Origin: Pseudomonas kielensis
Lineage (GTDB): Bacteria > Pseudomonadota > Gammaproteobacteria > Pseudomonadales > Pseudomonadaceae
Direction of reading: 5' to 3'
Length of the DNA stretch: 64,000 nucleotides
NCBI RefSeq assembly: GCF_014236655.1
Contig: NZ_JACMYG010000029.1
Location: 1-64,000, forward strand
Part shown: one piece after another, positions 8,812 to 17,110 of the stretch
Numbering within the stretch: position 1 is the first letter of the stretch
How the letters are laid out: each line of letters opens with the position of its first letter
The notes under the pieces: generated by a model
Told to the model about the DNA's origin: nothing
Databases searched by the model: none
The model's input: the letters and a program-made list of their open reading frames with translations, nothing else
Made by a program: the position numbers and the translations under genes

Positions 8812-9293
8812 TTGAGCAGGGCTTCAATCTCGCGTGTCAGGTCCTGCGGCTTGGTCGCGGGGGCAAAACGCTTGACCAGGTTGCCGTCCTTGCCGATCAG
8901 GAATTTGGTGAAGTTCCATTTGATGCCTTGGGACCCCAACACGCCGGGGGCGCGCTTCTTCAACTGAACAAACAGCGGATGGGCGTCGCTGCCATTGACG
9001 TCGATCTTTTTGAACAGCGGAAAACTGACACCGAAGTTCAATTCGCAGAACTCGGAGATCGCCCCCTCGTTACCCGGTTCCTGCTTGCCGAACTGATTGC
9101 AGGGAAAACCAAGCACCACCAGGCCCTGATCCTTGTAGGCCTGCCACAATGCCTCCAGTCCCTTGTACTGCGGGGTGAAGCCACATTTGCTGGCAGTGTT
9201 GACCACCAACACCGCCTTGCCGGCGTAATCGGCGAGGGTCTTTTGCTCCCCCTTGATCGTGGTGCACGGGATGTTGAGCAGGTTGTCGGTCAT
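8808..9293 (-). CDS. Glutathione peroxidase family protein (thioredoxin-type)
   Basis: 161 aa cytoplasmic peroxidase of the GPx family. The peroxidatic cysteine is in NTASKCGFTPQY; the family motifs LGFPCNQFGKQEPG and IKWNFTKFLI, with the catalytic Gln, Trp and Asn, are all present. The extra Cys in FPCNQF fits the thioredoxin-dependent subgroup. I chose ATG 9293 (MTDNLLNIP) because GGAG is 7 nt upstream; a frame extended by 11 residues has no support. It is followed by the OhrR-like regulator with a 4-nt overlap. Confidence 0.93.
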   Translation of the reverse strand: MTDNLLNIPCTTIKGEQKTLADYAGKAVLVVNTASKCGFTPQYKGLEALWQAYKDQGLVVLGFPCNQFGKQEPGNEGAISEFCELNFGVSFPLFKKIDVNGSDAHPLFVQLKKRAPGVLGSQGIKWNFTKFLIGKDGNLVKRFAPATKPQDLTREIEALLK

Positions 9294-9445
9294 GGCACAG
9301 CTCCGATTAATAGGCAGTGGCGACAAACATAGCGAGCAATTGGATTGTACGCAATTTAATTAACCAAAAACCGACCGGGAGTACCGGCCGGCTAACGAGC
9401 GCCGGCTGCCGGGAGCACACCTTCGCCGGCCGGCCAGCACCTGCC

Positions 9446-9841
9446 TCAGTCGCGCGGCACCAGATCCAGGCACACGGAGTTGATGCAATAGCGCAGGCCA
9501 GTGGGCGGCGGGCCGTCCGGGAACACATGACCCAGGTGCGCCTCACACTTGGCGCAAACCACTTCCGTGCGGATCATGCCGTGGCTGACATCGCGGATCT
9601 CGACCATGGCACTGGCGCCGATCGGCTCGTAGAAACTTGGCCAGCCGCAGCCGGAATCGAACTTTGCCCGGGAGTCGAACAGCGGCTCGTTGCAGCAGAT
9701 GCAATGATAGACACCCGCGGTTTTGGTCGCGTTGTACTTGCCCGAGAACGGTCGCTCGGTGCCCTTGAGACGGCACACGTTGTACTGCTCCGGATCGAGC
9801 ATGGCCCGCCATTCTTCCAGGGTTTTCTGGATCTTTTCCAT
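9446..9841 (-). CDS. msrB: Peptide methionine-(R)-S-oxide reductase MsrB
   Basis: 131 aa MsrB, which repairs Met-R-sulfoxide in proteins. Two zinc CxxC pairs are visible (CICC near 45 and CAKCEAHLGH near 95), the fold signature GCGWPSF is present, and the catalytic cysteine is in LRYCINSVCLDL. Length is normal. It sits divergent from alaA, the usual Pseudomonas arrangement. A terminator-like hairpin lies 20-55 nt upstream of the start codon on the same strand and is listed separately. Confidence 0.96.
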   Translation of the reverse strand: MEKIQKTLEEWRAMLDPEQYNVCRLKGTERPFSGKYNATKTAGVYHCICCNEPLFDSRAKFDSGCGWPSFYEPIGASAMVEIRDVSHGMIRTEVVCAKCEAHLGHVFPDGPPPTGLRYCINSVCLDLVPRD

Positions 9842-9860
9842 TGTCCTACCTCAGCAACTG

Positions 9861-9896
9861 AAAAAGCCCGATCTGTACCTTTTCCACGGATCGGGC
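9861..9896 (-). terminator. Terminator-like hairpin in the msrB leader
   Basis: Read on the minus strand, GCCCGATC (9896-9889) pairs with GATCGGGC (9873-9866) around a 15-nt loop and is followed at once by TTTTT (9865-9861). The T-run ends 20 nt before the msrB ATG. It could be a leader attenuator of msrB, or the terminator of a small transcript starting within 9897-10065. On the plus strand no T-run follows. Confidence 0.55.
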
Positions 9897-10065
9897 GGCA
9901 CGTATGATTGCGCCTCGTCAAACACCAGTCTGGCAGCCGCGTTACACGCATTCAAACGGATTTTGGTGCACCGCTCCGAGGCGCCGGGCTCGTGTGAGAA
10001 CGCAGGATTCCCAGTACGGTAGTTCATACAACGTCTGGATCGTTCATTTTCGGGAACACATCGCC

Positions 10066-11277
10066 ATGCAGGTCAGCAAATCGAACAAGCTCGCCAACGT
10101 CTGTTATGACATTCGCGGCCCGGTGCTCAAGCACGCCAAACGCCTGGAAGAGGAAGGCCATCGCATCCTCAAGCTGAACATCGGCAACCCGGCACCCTTT
10201 GGTTTCGAAGCACCTGATGAAATCCTCCAGGACGTCATCCGCAACCTGCCGACTGCCCAGGGCTACAGCGACTCCAAAGGCCTGTTCAGCGCGCGCAAGG
10301 CGGTGATGCAGTACTACCAGCAGAAGCAGGTCGAAGGTGTCGGTATCGAGGACATCTACCTGGGCAATGGCGTTTCCGAGCTGATCGTGATGTCGATGCA
10401 GGCCTTGCTCAACAACGGCGACGAAGTGCTGGTGCCGGCGCCCGATTACCCGCTGTGGACCGCTGCGGTGAGCCTGGCCGGTGGCAACCCGGTGCATTAC
10501 CTGTGCGACGAACAGGCCGACTGGTTCCCTGACCTGGCTGACATCAAGGCCAAGATCACCCCCAACACCAAAGCCCTGGTGATCATCAACCCGAACAACC
10601 CGACCGGCGCGGTGTACTCGCGCGAAGTCCTGCTGGGCATGCTCGAACTGGCGCGCCAACACAACCTGGTGGTGTTCTCCGACGAGATCTACGACAAGAT
10701 CCTCTACGACGATGCTGTGCACATCTGCACCGCTTCGCTGGCACCGGACCTGCTGTGCCTGACCTTCAACGGCCTGTCCAAGTCCTACCGGGTGGCGGGT
10801 TTCCGTTCCGGCTGGATCGCCATCTCCGGGCCCAAGCAACACGCCCAGAGCTACATCGAAGGCATCGACATGCTGGCCAACATGCGCCTGTGCGCCAACG
10901 TGCCGAGCCAGCACGCGATCCAGACGGCGCTGGGTGGCTACCAGAGCATCAACGACCTGGTGCTGCCCCAGGGGCGGCTGTTGGAGCAACGCAACCGTAC
11001 CTGGGAGCTGCTCAATGACATTCCTGGCGTCAGTTGCGTGAAGCCGATGGGGGCGCTGTACGCGTTCCCGCGGATCGATCCGAAAGTCTGCCCGATCCAC
11101 AATGATGAAAAATTCGTGCTCGACCTGCTGCTCTCGGAAAAACTGCTGGTGGTGCAGGGCACCGCGTTCAACTGGCCGTGGCCTGACCATTTCCGTGTCG
11201 TCACCCTGCCCCGCCTGGATGACCTGGACATGGCCATCGGCCGGATTGGCAACTTCCTGAAATCCTATCGCCAGTAA
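10066..11277 (+). CDS. alaA: Glutamate-pyruvate aminotransferase AlaA
   Basis: 403 aa PLP-dependent class I/II aminotransferase that makes alanine from pyruvate. Fold-type I features are NPNNPTGAVYS, the SDEIYDKI block and the PLP lysine in NGLSKSYRVAGFRSGW. Sequence and context (msrB-alaA-htpX) match AlaA. The ATG at 10066 gives the usual MQVSKSNKLANVCYDIRG start; the open frame extends 54 codons upstream but that part lies in non-coding sequence shared with the msrB promoter region. A weak GGGA is 10 nt upstream. Confidence 0.95.
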   Translation: MQVSKSNKLANVCYDIRGPVLKHAKRLEEEGHRILKLNIGNPAPFGFEAPDEILQDVIRNLPTAQGYSDSKGLFSARKAVMQYYQQKQVEGVGIEDIYLGNGVSELIVMSMQALLNNGDEVLVPAPDYPLWTAAVSLAGGNPVHYLCDEQADWFPDLADIKAKITPNTKALVIINPNNPTGAVYSREVLLGMLELARQHNLVVFSDEIYDKILYDDAVHICTASLAPDLLCLTFNGLSKSYRVAGFRSGWIAISGPKQHAQSYIEGIDMLANMRLCANVPSQHAIQTALGGYQSINDLVLPQGRLLEQRNRTWELLNDIPGVSCVKPMGALYAFPRIDPKVCPIHNDEKFVLDLLLSEKLLVVQGTAFNWPWPDHFRVVTLPRLDDLDMAIGRIGNFLKSYRQ

Positions 11278-11288
11278 TCGACTTGTTG

Positions 11289-11315
11289 CCGAGGCGAGTA
11301 TCGACTCGTCCTCGG
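11289..11315 (+). terminator. Hairpin after alaA
   Basis: CCGAGG-CGAGT pairs with ACTCG-(T)-CCTCGG around an ATCG loop, 12 nt after the alaA stop. There is no clear T-run, so it may be a 3'-end stabiliser or a Rho-type end rather than an intrinsic terminator. Confidence 0.45.
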
Positions 11316-11592
11316 TGATTGATTCAGCAACATATCCCCCGCCTTTCGACTACTCTCTGCGCCTTGTGTACGGGCGCCGCCTCATCTGTGGCTGCAACCC
11401 AATAGCACCGGGCATTGCGTAGGAAAAAACCGACCCAATATGGCTTTAGACGATACGAAAAATGTCCTGCAACCCACTAGAATCTGGCTGTAGGACACAG
11501 TTTGAAATAGTCACCCGGTTGAATAGCCCGGTGCAGCACCTTATATACCCCGCAGTAAGCTACATCTTTAGCATGAGGAGATTTCTACAACC
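11316..11592 (+). promoter_or_regulatory. Leader/promoter region of htpX
   Basis: The gap of over 300 bases between alaA and htpX holds no gene. Beyond the alaA hairpin it is AT-richer than its surroundings and ends with GAGGAG 12 nt before the htpX ATG pair. I looked for a sigma-32 promoter because htpX is heat-inducible in relatives; TTGAA-like and CCCC elements exist but their spacing is wrong, so I do not call one. Confidence 0.4.
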
Positions 11593-12480
11593 ATGATGCG
11601 CATCCTGCTGTTTTTGGCCACTAACCTGGCGGTCGTGCTGATTGCCAGCATCACCCTGAGCCTTTTCGGCTTCAACGGGTTCATGGCGGCCAACGGGGTT
11701 GATCTCAACCTCAATCAGCTGCTGATTTTCTGTGCGGTCTTTGGTTTCGCCGGTTCCCTGTTCTCGCTGTTCATCTCCAAGTGGATGGCGAAGATGAGCA
11801 CCAGCACCCAAATCATCAGCCAGCCGCGCACTCGCCATGAACAATGGTTGCTGCAAACCGTTGAGCAACTGTCCCGCGAAGCCGGGATCAAGATGCCGGA
11901 AGTCGGTATTTTCCCGGCTTACGAGGCCAACGCATTTGCCACCGGCTGGAACAAGAACGATGCACTGGTTGCGGTCAGCCAGGGCTTGCTCGAACGTTTC
12001 TCGCCGGACGAAGTGAAAGCGGTCCTGGCCCACGAGATCGGCCACGTAGCCAACGGTGACATGGTCACCCTGGCGCTGGTCCAGGGCGTGGTGAACACCT
12101 TCGTGATGTTCTTTGCGCGGATCATCGGCAACTTTGTCGACAAGGTGATCTTCAAGAACGAAGAAGGCCAGGGCATCGCCTACTACATCGCGACCATCTT
12201 CGCTGAATTGGTCCTGGGCTTCCTGGCCAGCTCGATCGTCATGTGGTTCTCGCGCAAACGCGAGTTCCGTGCCGACGAAGCCGGTGCTCGCCTGGCGGGT
12301 ACCAGCGCCATGATCGGCGCCCTGCAGCGCCTGCGCTCGGAGCAAGGCCTGCCGGTGCACATGCCGGACACCCTGAATGCCTTCGGCATCAACGGTGGCC
12401 TCAAGCAAGGGTTCGCTCGCATGTTCATGAGCCACCCGCCGCTGGAAGAGCGTATCGACGCGCTGCGTCGTCGCGGTTGA
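11593..12480 (+). CDS. htpX: Membrane zinc metalloprotease HtpX
   Basis: 295 aa inner-membrane M48B protease that degrades misfolded membrane proteins. Two N-terminal transmembrane helices (about 5-25 and 35-58) precede the zinc motif HEIGH near residue 140. Two more hydrophobic helices follow (about 155-175 and 195-215), then the third zinc ligand in FRADEAGA. The first codon is one of two tandem ATGs; GAGGAG upstream suits either. A strong intrinsic terminator follows. Confidence 0.96.
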   Translation: MMRILLFLATNLAVVLIASITLSLFGFNGFMAANGVDLNLNQLLIFCAVFGFAGSLFSLFISKWMAKMSTSTQIISQPRTRHEQWLLQTVEQLSREAGIKMPEVGIFPAYEANAFATGWNKNDALVAVSQGLLERFSPDEVKAVLAHEIGHVANGDMVTLALVQGVVNTFVMFFARIIGNFVDKVIFKNEEGQGIAYYIATIFAELVLGFLASSIVMWFSRKREFRADEAGARLAGTSAMIGALQRLRSEQGLPVHMPDTLNAFGINGGLKQGFARMFMSHPPLEERIDALRRRG

Positions 12481-12498
12481 TCCGCCCGGCGCAATAAC

Positions 12499-12529
12499 AA
12501 AAAGGCCCGCAGCGATGCGGGCCTTTTTT
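12499..12529 (+). terminator. Intrinsic terminator of htpX
   Basis: GGCCCGC / GCGGGCC stem with an AGCGAT loop, flanked by A5 and T6. It begins 19 nt after the htpX stop. Confidence 0.88.
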
Positions 12530-12536
12530 GTTTGTC

Positions 12537-12561
12537 CTGAGCGGGCGCCTTGCTCGCGATG
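12537..12561. repeat. Possible degenerate REP element
   Basis: GCGGGC, five bases, then GCTCGCGA resembles the half-palindromes of Pseudomonas REP repeats (consensus-like GCGGGCTTGCTCGCGA). There is a single copy with an insertion in the loop, and no other copy in the window. Confidence 0.3.
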
Positions 12562-12584
12562 TGGTCGGCACAGTCAACGCAAAG

Positions 12585-13241
12585 CTAACGAGGGGAAATC
12601 CGGTACACCCGCTCCACAAGCCGCGTCACCCCGGCCTGCAGGAACTTCCCGCCCTCACCCAGTACATCCTGCTCCTGCAGCTCTTGCGTCCGCCAGGCAC
12701 GCCCCAACAAGCGCTGCACCTCGTCATCCGCCACGGCAAACGGTGGTCCTGGCAACTGCGCCTGATCGTAATCCAGAGTAATTAGCAACCCGCGCAACTC
12801 GGCCGGCAAGATCTGCTGCAGATGCGCGGCATAACGCTCGCGCATCGACGGCGGCAAGGCGATCAGCGCTGCGCGATCGTACAGCGCAGCACAATCAGCC
12901 ACATCCCGTGCTGCCAGCGCAAAAAAATCGCCACACCACAGCTCGATGGCCCCGGCACGATAGACCCTGAACGCGCCCACATCGCTCACTTCTGGCGTTA
13001 ACTGCTGCTCGCTGAAGAAGTCTTCGACAGCCGTTTGTGAAATTTCAATTCCAAGCACCGGGTGCCCCTGCCCTGCCAGCCACAGCAGGTCCAGACTCTT
13101 ACCACACAGCGGGACCAGCACACGCGCCCGCGCAGGGACCGCCAGGTCCGGCCAGTGTTGCTGCAAATATGGATTGACTTGCGGCTGGTGAAAACCGATC
13201 TGGTTCGAAGCCCACTTCTTGTGCCAAAACTCCGGCTGCAT
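12585..13241 (-). CDS. tpm: Thiopurine S-methyltransferase
   Basis: 218 aa SAM-dependent methyltransferase of the TPMT family, known in Pseudomonas for methylating selenium and tellurium compounds. The N-terminus MQPEFWHKKWASNQIGFHQ is diagnostic; the SAM-binding loop is VLVPLCGKSLDLLWL near 40-55, with GIEIS after strand 2. Length is typical. It is divergent from the dioxygenase gene across 103 bp. No odd features. Confidence 0.95.
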   Translation of the reverse strand: MQPEFWHKKWASNQIGFHQPQVNPYLQQHWPDLAVPARARVLVPLCGKSLDLLWLAGQGHPVLGIEISQTAVEDFFSEQQLTPEVSDVGAFRVYRAGAIELWCGDFFALAARDVADCAALYDRAALIALPPSMRERYAAHLQQILPAELRGLLITLDYDQAQLPGPPFAVADDEVQRLLGRAWRTQELQEQDVLGEGGKFLQAGVTRLVERVYRISPR

Positions 13242-13291
13242 AAATCACCCTGAAAATTCGATCAATAGGCACTAAAACTTATATTAGATTT

Positions 13292-13304
13292 AGATCAATG
13301 ATCT
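13292..13304. promoter_or_regulatory. Small inverted repeat between divergent tpm and dioxygenase genes
   Basis: AGATC-AAT-GATCT lies mid-way in the AT-rich 103 bp divergent gap. It could be a regulator site; no local regulator gene suggests an owner. Confidence 0.25.
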
Positions 13305-13344
13305 GACTGAAGATGCAGCTATCTTACCGCTCAGGACCGCCTTC

Positions 13345-14112
13345 ATGCTCCCCTGCCTGTTTATCTCCCACGGCTCACCGATGCTGGCGCTGGAACCCGG
13401 CGCCAGCGGGCCGGCACTGGCGCGCCTGGCCCGCGAGCTGCCAACCCCCAAGGCCATCGTGATTGTCTCAGCGCACTGGGAAAGTCAGGACCTGCGGGTC
13501 AGCAGCGGCGCACAACCAGAAACCTGGCACGACTTTGGTGGCTTTCCGGCCGCCCTGTTCGCCGTGCAATACCCCGCACCCGGTCAGCCGGAGCTGGCGG
13601 CACAAGTGGCCGAACTGCTCAAGGCTGATGGCCTGGTGGCGCAACTGGACGGGCAGCGTCCGTTCGATCATGGGGTCTGGGTGCCGTTGTCGCTGATGTA
13701 TCCGCGCGCCGACATCCCCGTGGTGCAGGTGTCACTGCCAAGCCATGCCGGTCCGGCGCTGCAGACCCGGATTGGTCATGCACTGGCCAGCCTGCGCAAA
13801 CAAGACGTGCTGTTGATCGGCTCCGGCAGCATCACCCACAACCTGCGAGAGCTGGACTGGCACGCCGGCCCCGAGAGCGTCGAGCCATGGGCCCGTGAGT
13901 TCCGTGACTGGATGATCGACAAGCTGGCGGCCAACGATGAAGCGGCGCTGCATGACTACCGCCAGCAGGCACCCAACGCGGTGCGCAGTCACCCGAGTGA
14001 CGAGCACCTGTTGCCGCTGTATTTTGCCCGCGGTGCCGGCGGCACATTCAGCGTGGCGCACACAGGCTTCACCCTGGGCGCGCTGGGCATGGACATCTAT
14101 CGTTTTGGCTGA
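13345..14112 (+). CDS. DODA-type extradiol aromatic ring-opening dioxygenase (YgiD-like)
   Basis: 255 aa class III extradiol dioxygenase of the YgiD/4,5-DOPA dioxygenase family. Metal-ligand and catalytic histidines are visible in FISHGSPM, VSAHWES, PFDHGVWVPL and GSGSITHNL. The family uses Zn or Fe and opens catechol-type rings; YgiD acts on DOPA in vitro. The physiological substrate here is unknown. Start codon at 13345 has AGGA about 10 nt upstream. A bidirectional terminator follows and separates it from deaD. Confidence 0.9.
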   Translation: MLPCLFISHGSPMLALEPGASGPALARLARELPTPKAIVIVSAHWESQDLRVSSGAQPETWHDFGGFPAALFAVQYPAPGQPELAAQVAELLKADGLVAQLDGQRPFDHGVWVPLSLMYPRADIPVVQVSLPSHAGPALQTRIGHALASLRKQDVLLIGSGSITHNLRELDWHAGPESVEPWAREFRDWMIDKLAANDEAALHDYRQQAPNAVRSHPSDEHLLPLYFARGAGGTFSVAHTGFTLGALGMDIYRFG

Positions 14113-14141
14113 CCCCTGCCCCTGGGCAGCAAACAGCAGGC

Positions 14142-14176
14142 AAAAAAAATCCCCGAACCAGTCGGGGATTTTTTAT
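14142..14176. terminator. Bidirectional terminator between dioxygenase gene and deaD
   Basis: ATCCCCGA / TCGGGGAT stem with a 5-nt loop, flanked by an A-run on the left and a T-run on the right. It can serve both convergent genes. Confidence 0.85.
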
Positions 14177-14202
14177 CGCAGATCAATCAGCCCAGGGGCG
14201 GA

Positions 14203-15876
14203 TCAATCTTCGCGGTAGCGACGCAGTTTCAGCTGCTTACCGGCAACACGAGTGTCCTTCAGCTTGGTCAGCAGTTTCTCCAGACCATCTTCCGGCAGCT
14301 CTACCAGCGAGAAGCTGTCACGCACCTGGATGCGACCGATTGCTTCGCGAGCCAGACCACCCTCGTTAAGGATGGCGCCCAACAGGTTCTTGGCAGCGAT
14401 ACCGTCACGCGCACCCAGCGCGGTACGGCAACGAGCACGACCTTCGGCCAGCGGGATCGGTGCACGACGCTCACGATCACCACGGTCCGGACGATCACCG
14501 GTACGCTCTGGACGGTCGCCACGCGGTGCATTGTTCGGCACCAGTGGACGCTCCTTCTCGATCGCAGCCAGGGTCAGCGCTTGACCGTTGGTAGCCTTGC
14601 GCAGCAGGGCTGCGGCCAGGGCACGCGGGCTGCAACCGATGTCGGCGGTCAGGCGATCAAGCAGATCACCGTGGGTCGACTCGGCATCAGCAACCAGCGG
14701 CGCCAGGCTGTTGGTCAGTTTCTTGATGCGCGCATCGAGAACTGCCTGGGCGTCCGGCAGGCGAACTTCAGCAACTTTCTGCCCGGTTACACGCTCGATT
14801 ACTTGCAGCATGCGGCGCTCACGAGGAGTCACCAGCAGCAGCGCACGACCTTCGCGACCGGCACGGCCGGTACGGCCGATACGGTGAACGTAGGATTCCG
14901 GATCGTACGGCATGTCAACGTTGAACACGTGAGTGATGCGCGGAACGTCCAGGCCACGAGCAGCAACGTCGGTCGCCACAACGATGTCCAGACGGCCATC
15001 CTTGAGGGAGTCGATCACGCGCTCACGCTGGTTCTGGGCAATGTCACCGTTCAGCGCAGCAGCTTTGTAGCCTTTGGCTTCCAGGGCGCTGGCCAGGTCC
15101 AGGGTCGCTTGCTTGGTCCGCACGAACATGATCAGTGCGTCGAAATCTTCCACTTCCAGCAGGCTCAATACAGCCGAGGTCTTCTGGTCAGCGTGAACCA
15201 ACAGGTGAGCCTGTTCGATCGCGGTAACGGTCTGAGTCTTGGTCTGGATCTTCACGTGTTGCGGATCGCGCAGGTGGCGTTCAGCAATGGCACGGATCGA
15301 CTGCGGCAAGGTGGCCGAGAACAATACGGTCTGACGGGTAGCTGGCAGTGCCTTGAAGATGACTTCCAGGTCGTCCATGAAGCCCAGCTTGAGCATTTCG
15401 TCGGCTTCGTCGAGAACCAGGTGGTTCACGGTCGACAGGACTTTCTCGTCGCGACGCAGGTGGTCGCACAGACGGCCCGGCGTGGCGACAACAATCTGTG
15501 CGCCATTACGGATTGCTTTCAATTGTGGGCCCATCGGCGCGCCGCCGTAGACAGCCACAACAGTTACGCCTGGCATTTGCTTGGCGTAGGTTTCAAAAGC
15601 GGTTGCAACTTGCAGCGCCAACTCTCGGGTTGGCGCCAGGATCAGGGCTTGCGGCTCGCGCTTGGCAGGATCGATGCAGTGCAGGATAGGCAGGGCGAAC
15701 GCGGCGGTTTTACCGGTACCGGTTTGCGCCTGGCCAATCATGTCTTGGCCGGCCATGATGATCGGGATCGATTGCTGCTGAATAGCCGAAGGCTCTTCGT
15801 AGCCGGTCGCAATGACGGCTGCCAGAATATTCGGATTAAGATTAAAAGCGGCGAAGCCGCCGGTTTCCTGGGTCAT
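14203..15876 (-). CDS. deaD: DEAD-box ATP-dependent RNA helicase DeaD/CsdA
   Basis: 557 aa. Motifs in order: Q motif (FAAFNLNPNIL... AIQQQSIPI), motif I AQTGTGKT, Ia PTRELALQ, II VLDEADEML, III FSATLP, then the C-terminal RecA domain with RGLDVPRI and HRIGRTGRAG. A basic, Arg/Asp-rich linker (RGDRPERTGDRPDRGDRERR) leads to a DbpA/CsdA-type RNA-binding domain. This family unwinds rRNA and mRNA structure, especially in the cold. I chose ATG 15876 (MTQETGGFAAF) because AGAGG lies upstream and homologues start there. The 44-residue upstream extension has no family resemblance and lies in a long leader. Confidence 0.93.
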   Translation of the reverse strand: MTQETGGFAAFNLNPNILAAVIATGYEEPSAIQQQSIPIIMAGQDMIGQAQTGTGKTAAFALPILHCIDPAKREPQALILAPTRELALQVATAFETYAKQMPGVTVVAVYGGAPMGPQLKAIRNGAQIVVATPGRLCDHLRRDEKVLSTVNHLVLDEADEMLKLGFMDDLEVIFKALPATRQTVLFSATLPQSIRAIAERHLRDPQHVKIQTKTQTVTAIEQAHLLVHADQKTSAVLSLLEVEDFDALIMFVRTKQATLDLASALEAKGYKAAALNGDIAQNQRERVIDSLKDGRLDIVVATDVAARGLDVPRITHVFNVDMPYDPESYVHRIGRTGRAGREGRALLLVTPRERRMLQVIERVTGQKVAEVRLPDAQAVLDARIKKLTNSLAPLVADAESTHGDLLDRLTADIGCSPRALAAALLRKATNGQALTLAAIEKERPLVPNNAPRGDRPERTGDRPDRGDRERRAPIPLAEGRARCRTALGARDGIAAKNLLGAILNEGGLAREAIGRIQVRDSFSLVELPEDGLEKLLTKLKDTRVAGKQLKLRRYRED

Positions 15877-16297
15877 GGGTCTGCCTCTAAGTGCATCCGC
15901 AAAGACCCATGCTCCAAAGCTGCGCGTGCCGTGTTGAGACTCAAGAGTCGCCCTGGCAGCTTTGTCGGCGGGGATTTGCGAAAACGAATGAATGAAAAGA
16001 ATCGTCAAGGAAGAGTCCGCAGTGCGGACGTGCAGCCGAAGCTGACTTCGGGGAATTGCTCTACCTAAACGCGGCCCGGCTAAAGGCCGGCGCGCACTAT
16101 ACCGGAATTAGCTGAAAAAGGGAGCTTTTTTTATCGGAAAAAGCCTGTGAACGCAGGACTGTCACAGCTTTTGCGGATATTCGCGCGACGGTCTATTTTT
16201 CAAAGGCCCGGCCCTGCTGGTCATCGCGCTTAATCGGTTCATCTTGCAGGCCGCAACCTTTGGTCCGATGCCTCCTTTCCCTCCGAGGATTTACCCC
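15877..16297 (-). promoter_or_regulatory. Long deaD leader and promoter region
   Basis: This 421-base gap holds no gene. A TATAGT -10-like box lies on the minus strand at 16101-16096, giving a predicted 5' leader of about 210 nt for deaD; the -35 is poor. The leader has a perfect hairpin, CCGAAG-CTGA-CTTCGG (16036-16051). Long structured leaders are known for cold-shock mRNAs including csdA. The right third serves the plus-strand crotonase gene, whose GAGGA lies at 16284-16288. Confidence 0.45.
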
Positions 16298-17089
16298 ATG
16301 AATCAACCGGATAAGAGTCGTGTCAGCCTGGAACGACGGGGTCACGTCCTGTTGATCGGGCTGGATCGGGTCGCCAAGCGTAACGCATTCGACCTGGACC
16401 TGCTGAACGCCTTGAGCCTGGCCTATGGCGAGTTCGAGGCCGACTCGCAGGCCCGGGTTGCCGTGGTGTTTGCCCATGGCGAGCACTTCACTGCCGGCCT
16501 CGACCTGGTGAGTGCCAGCGGCGCACTGACCCAGGGCTGGCAGGTTCCGAGCGGCGGCTGCGATCCGTGGGGCGTATTCGTCGGCCCCAGGGTCAGCAAA
16601 CCGGTGATCGTGGCCGCCCACGGGTATTGCCTGACCATCGGCATCGAACTGATGCTGGCGGCGGACATCAACCTGTGCGCCAGCAACACCCGCTTTGCGC
16701 AGATGGAAGTCCAGCGCGGGATCTTTCCCTTCGGCGGCGCCACCTTGCGCCTGCCTCGACTGTCGGGCTGGGGCAATGCCATGCGCTGGTTGTTGACCGG
16801 AGACGAATTCGACGCTCACGAAGCGTTGCGCCTGGGGCTGGTGCAGGAAGTCATGGCCAGCGAGGACCTGCTGCCGCGCGCCATTGAACTGGCTGAACGC
16901 ATCGCCCGCCAGGCGCCGCTGGGCGTGCAAGCCACATTGCAGTCGGCACGCCAGGCCCACCTTGAAGGTGAAGCCGCGGCGGCGGCGAGTTTGCCAGCGT
17001 TGGCCAAGGAACTGTTGAACAGCGAGGATGCCAGGGAAGGCGTGCGGTCGCTGATCGAAAAACGAGCGGGGGTGTTCAAAGGCTGCTAA
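16298..17089 (+). CDS. Crotonase/enoyl-CoA hydratase family protein
   Basis: 263 aa crotonase-fold protein. Oxyanion-hole segments are GEHFTAGLDL near 65 and the IFPFGGATLRL stretch near 145. The glutamates used for hydration by classical enoyl-CoA hydratases are not both obvious: position 1 aligns to FGGA and the second to the LTGDEFDA region, so the reaction may differ. Start ATG 16298 has GAGGA 9 nt upstream. It stands alone on this strand between deaD and the spermidine-synthase-like gene, with no other beta-oxidation gene nearby. Confidence 0.88.
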   Translation: MNQPDKSRVSLERRGHVLLIGLDRVAKRNAFDLDLLNALSLAYGEFEADSQARVAVVFAHGEHFTAGLDLVSASGALTQGWQVPSGGCDPWGVFVGPRVSKPVIVAAHGYCLTIGIELMLAADINLCASNTRFAQMEVQRGIFPFGGATLRLPRLSGWGNAMRWLLTGDEFDAHEALRLGLVQEVMASEDLLPRAIELAERIARQAPLGVQATLQSARQAHLEGEAAAAASLPALAKELLNSEDAREGVRSLIEKRAGVFKGC

Positions 17090-17110
17090 ACCACCCCCCT
17101 TGGCGCGCCT

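Noticed and set aside
11316..11592. Possible sigma-32 promoter before htpX
   Set aside because: TTGAA-like and CCCC elements occur but at unsuitable spacing.
12537..12561. Full REP/BIME element
   Set aside because: Only one degenerate half-like copy is present; kept as a low-confidence repeat only.
14581..16068. 495-codon plus-strand frame opposite deaD
   Set aside because: Antisense shadow of an unmistakable DEAD-box helicase; no ribosome site.
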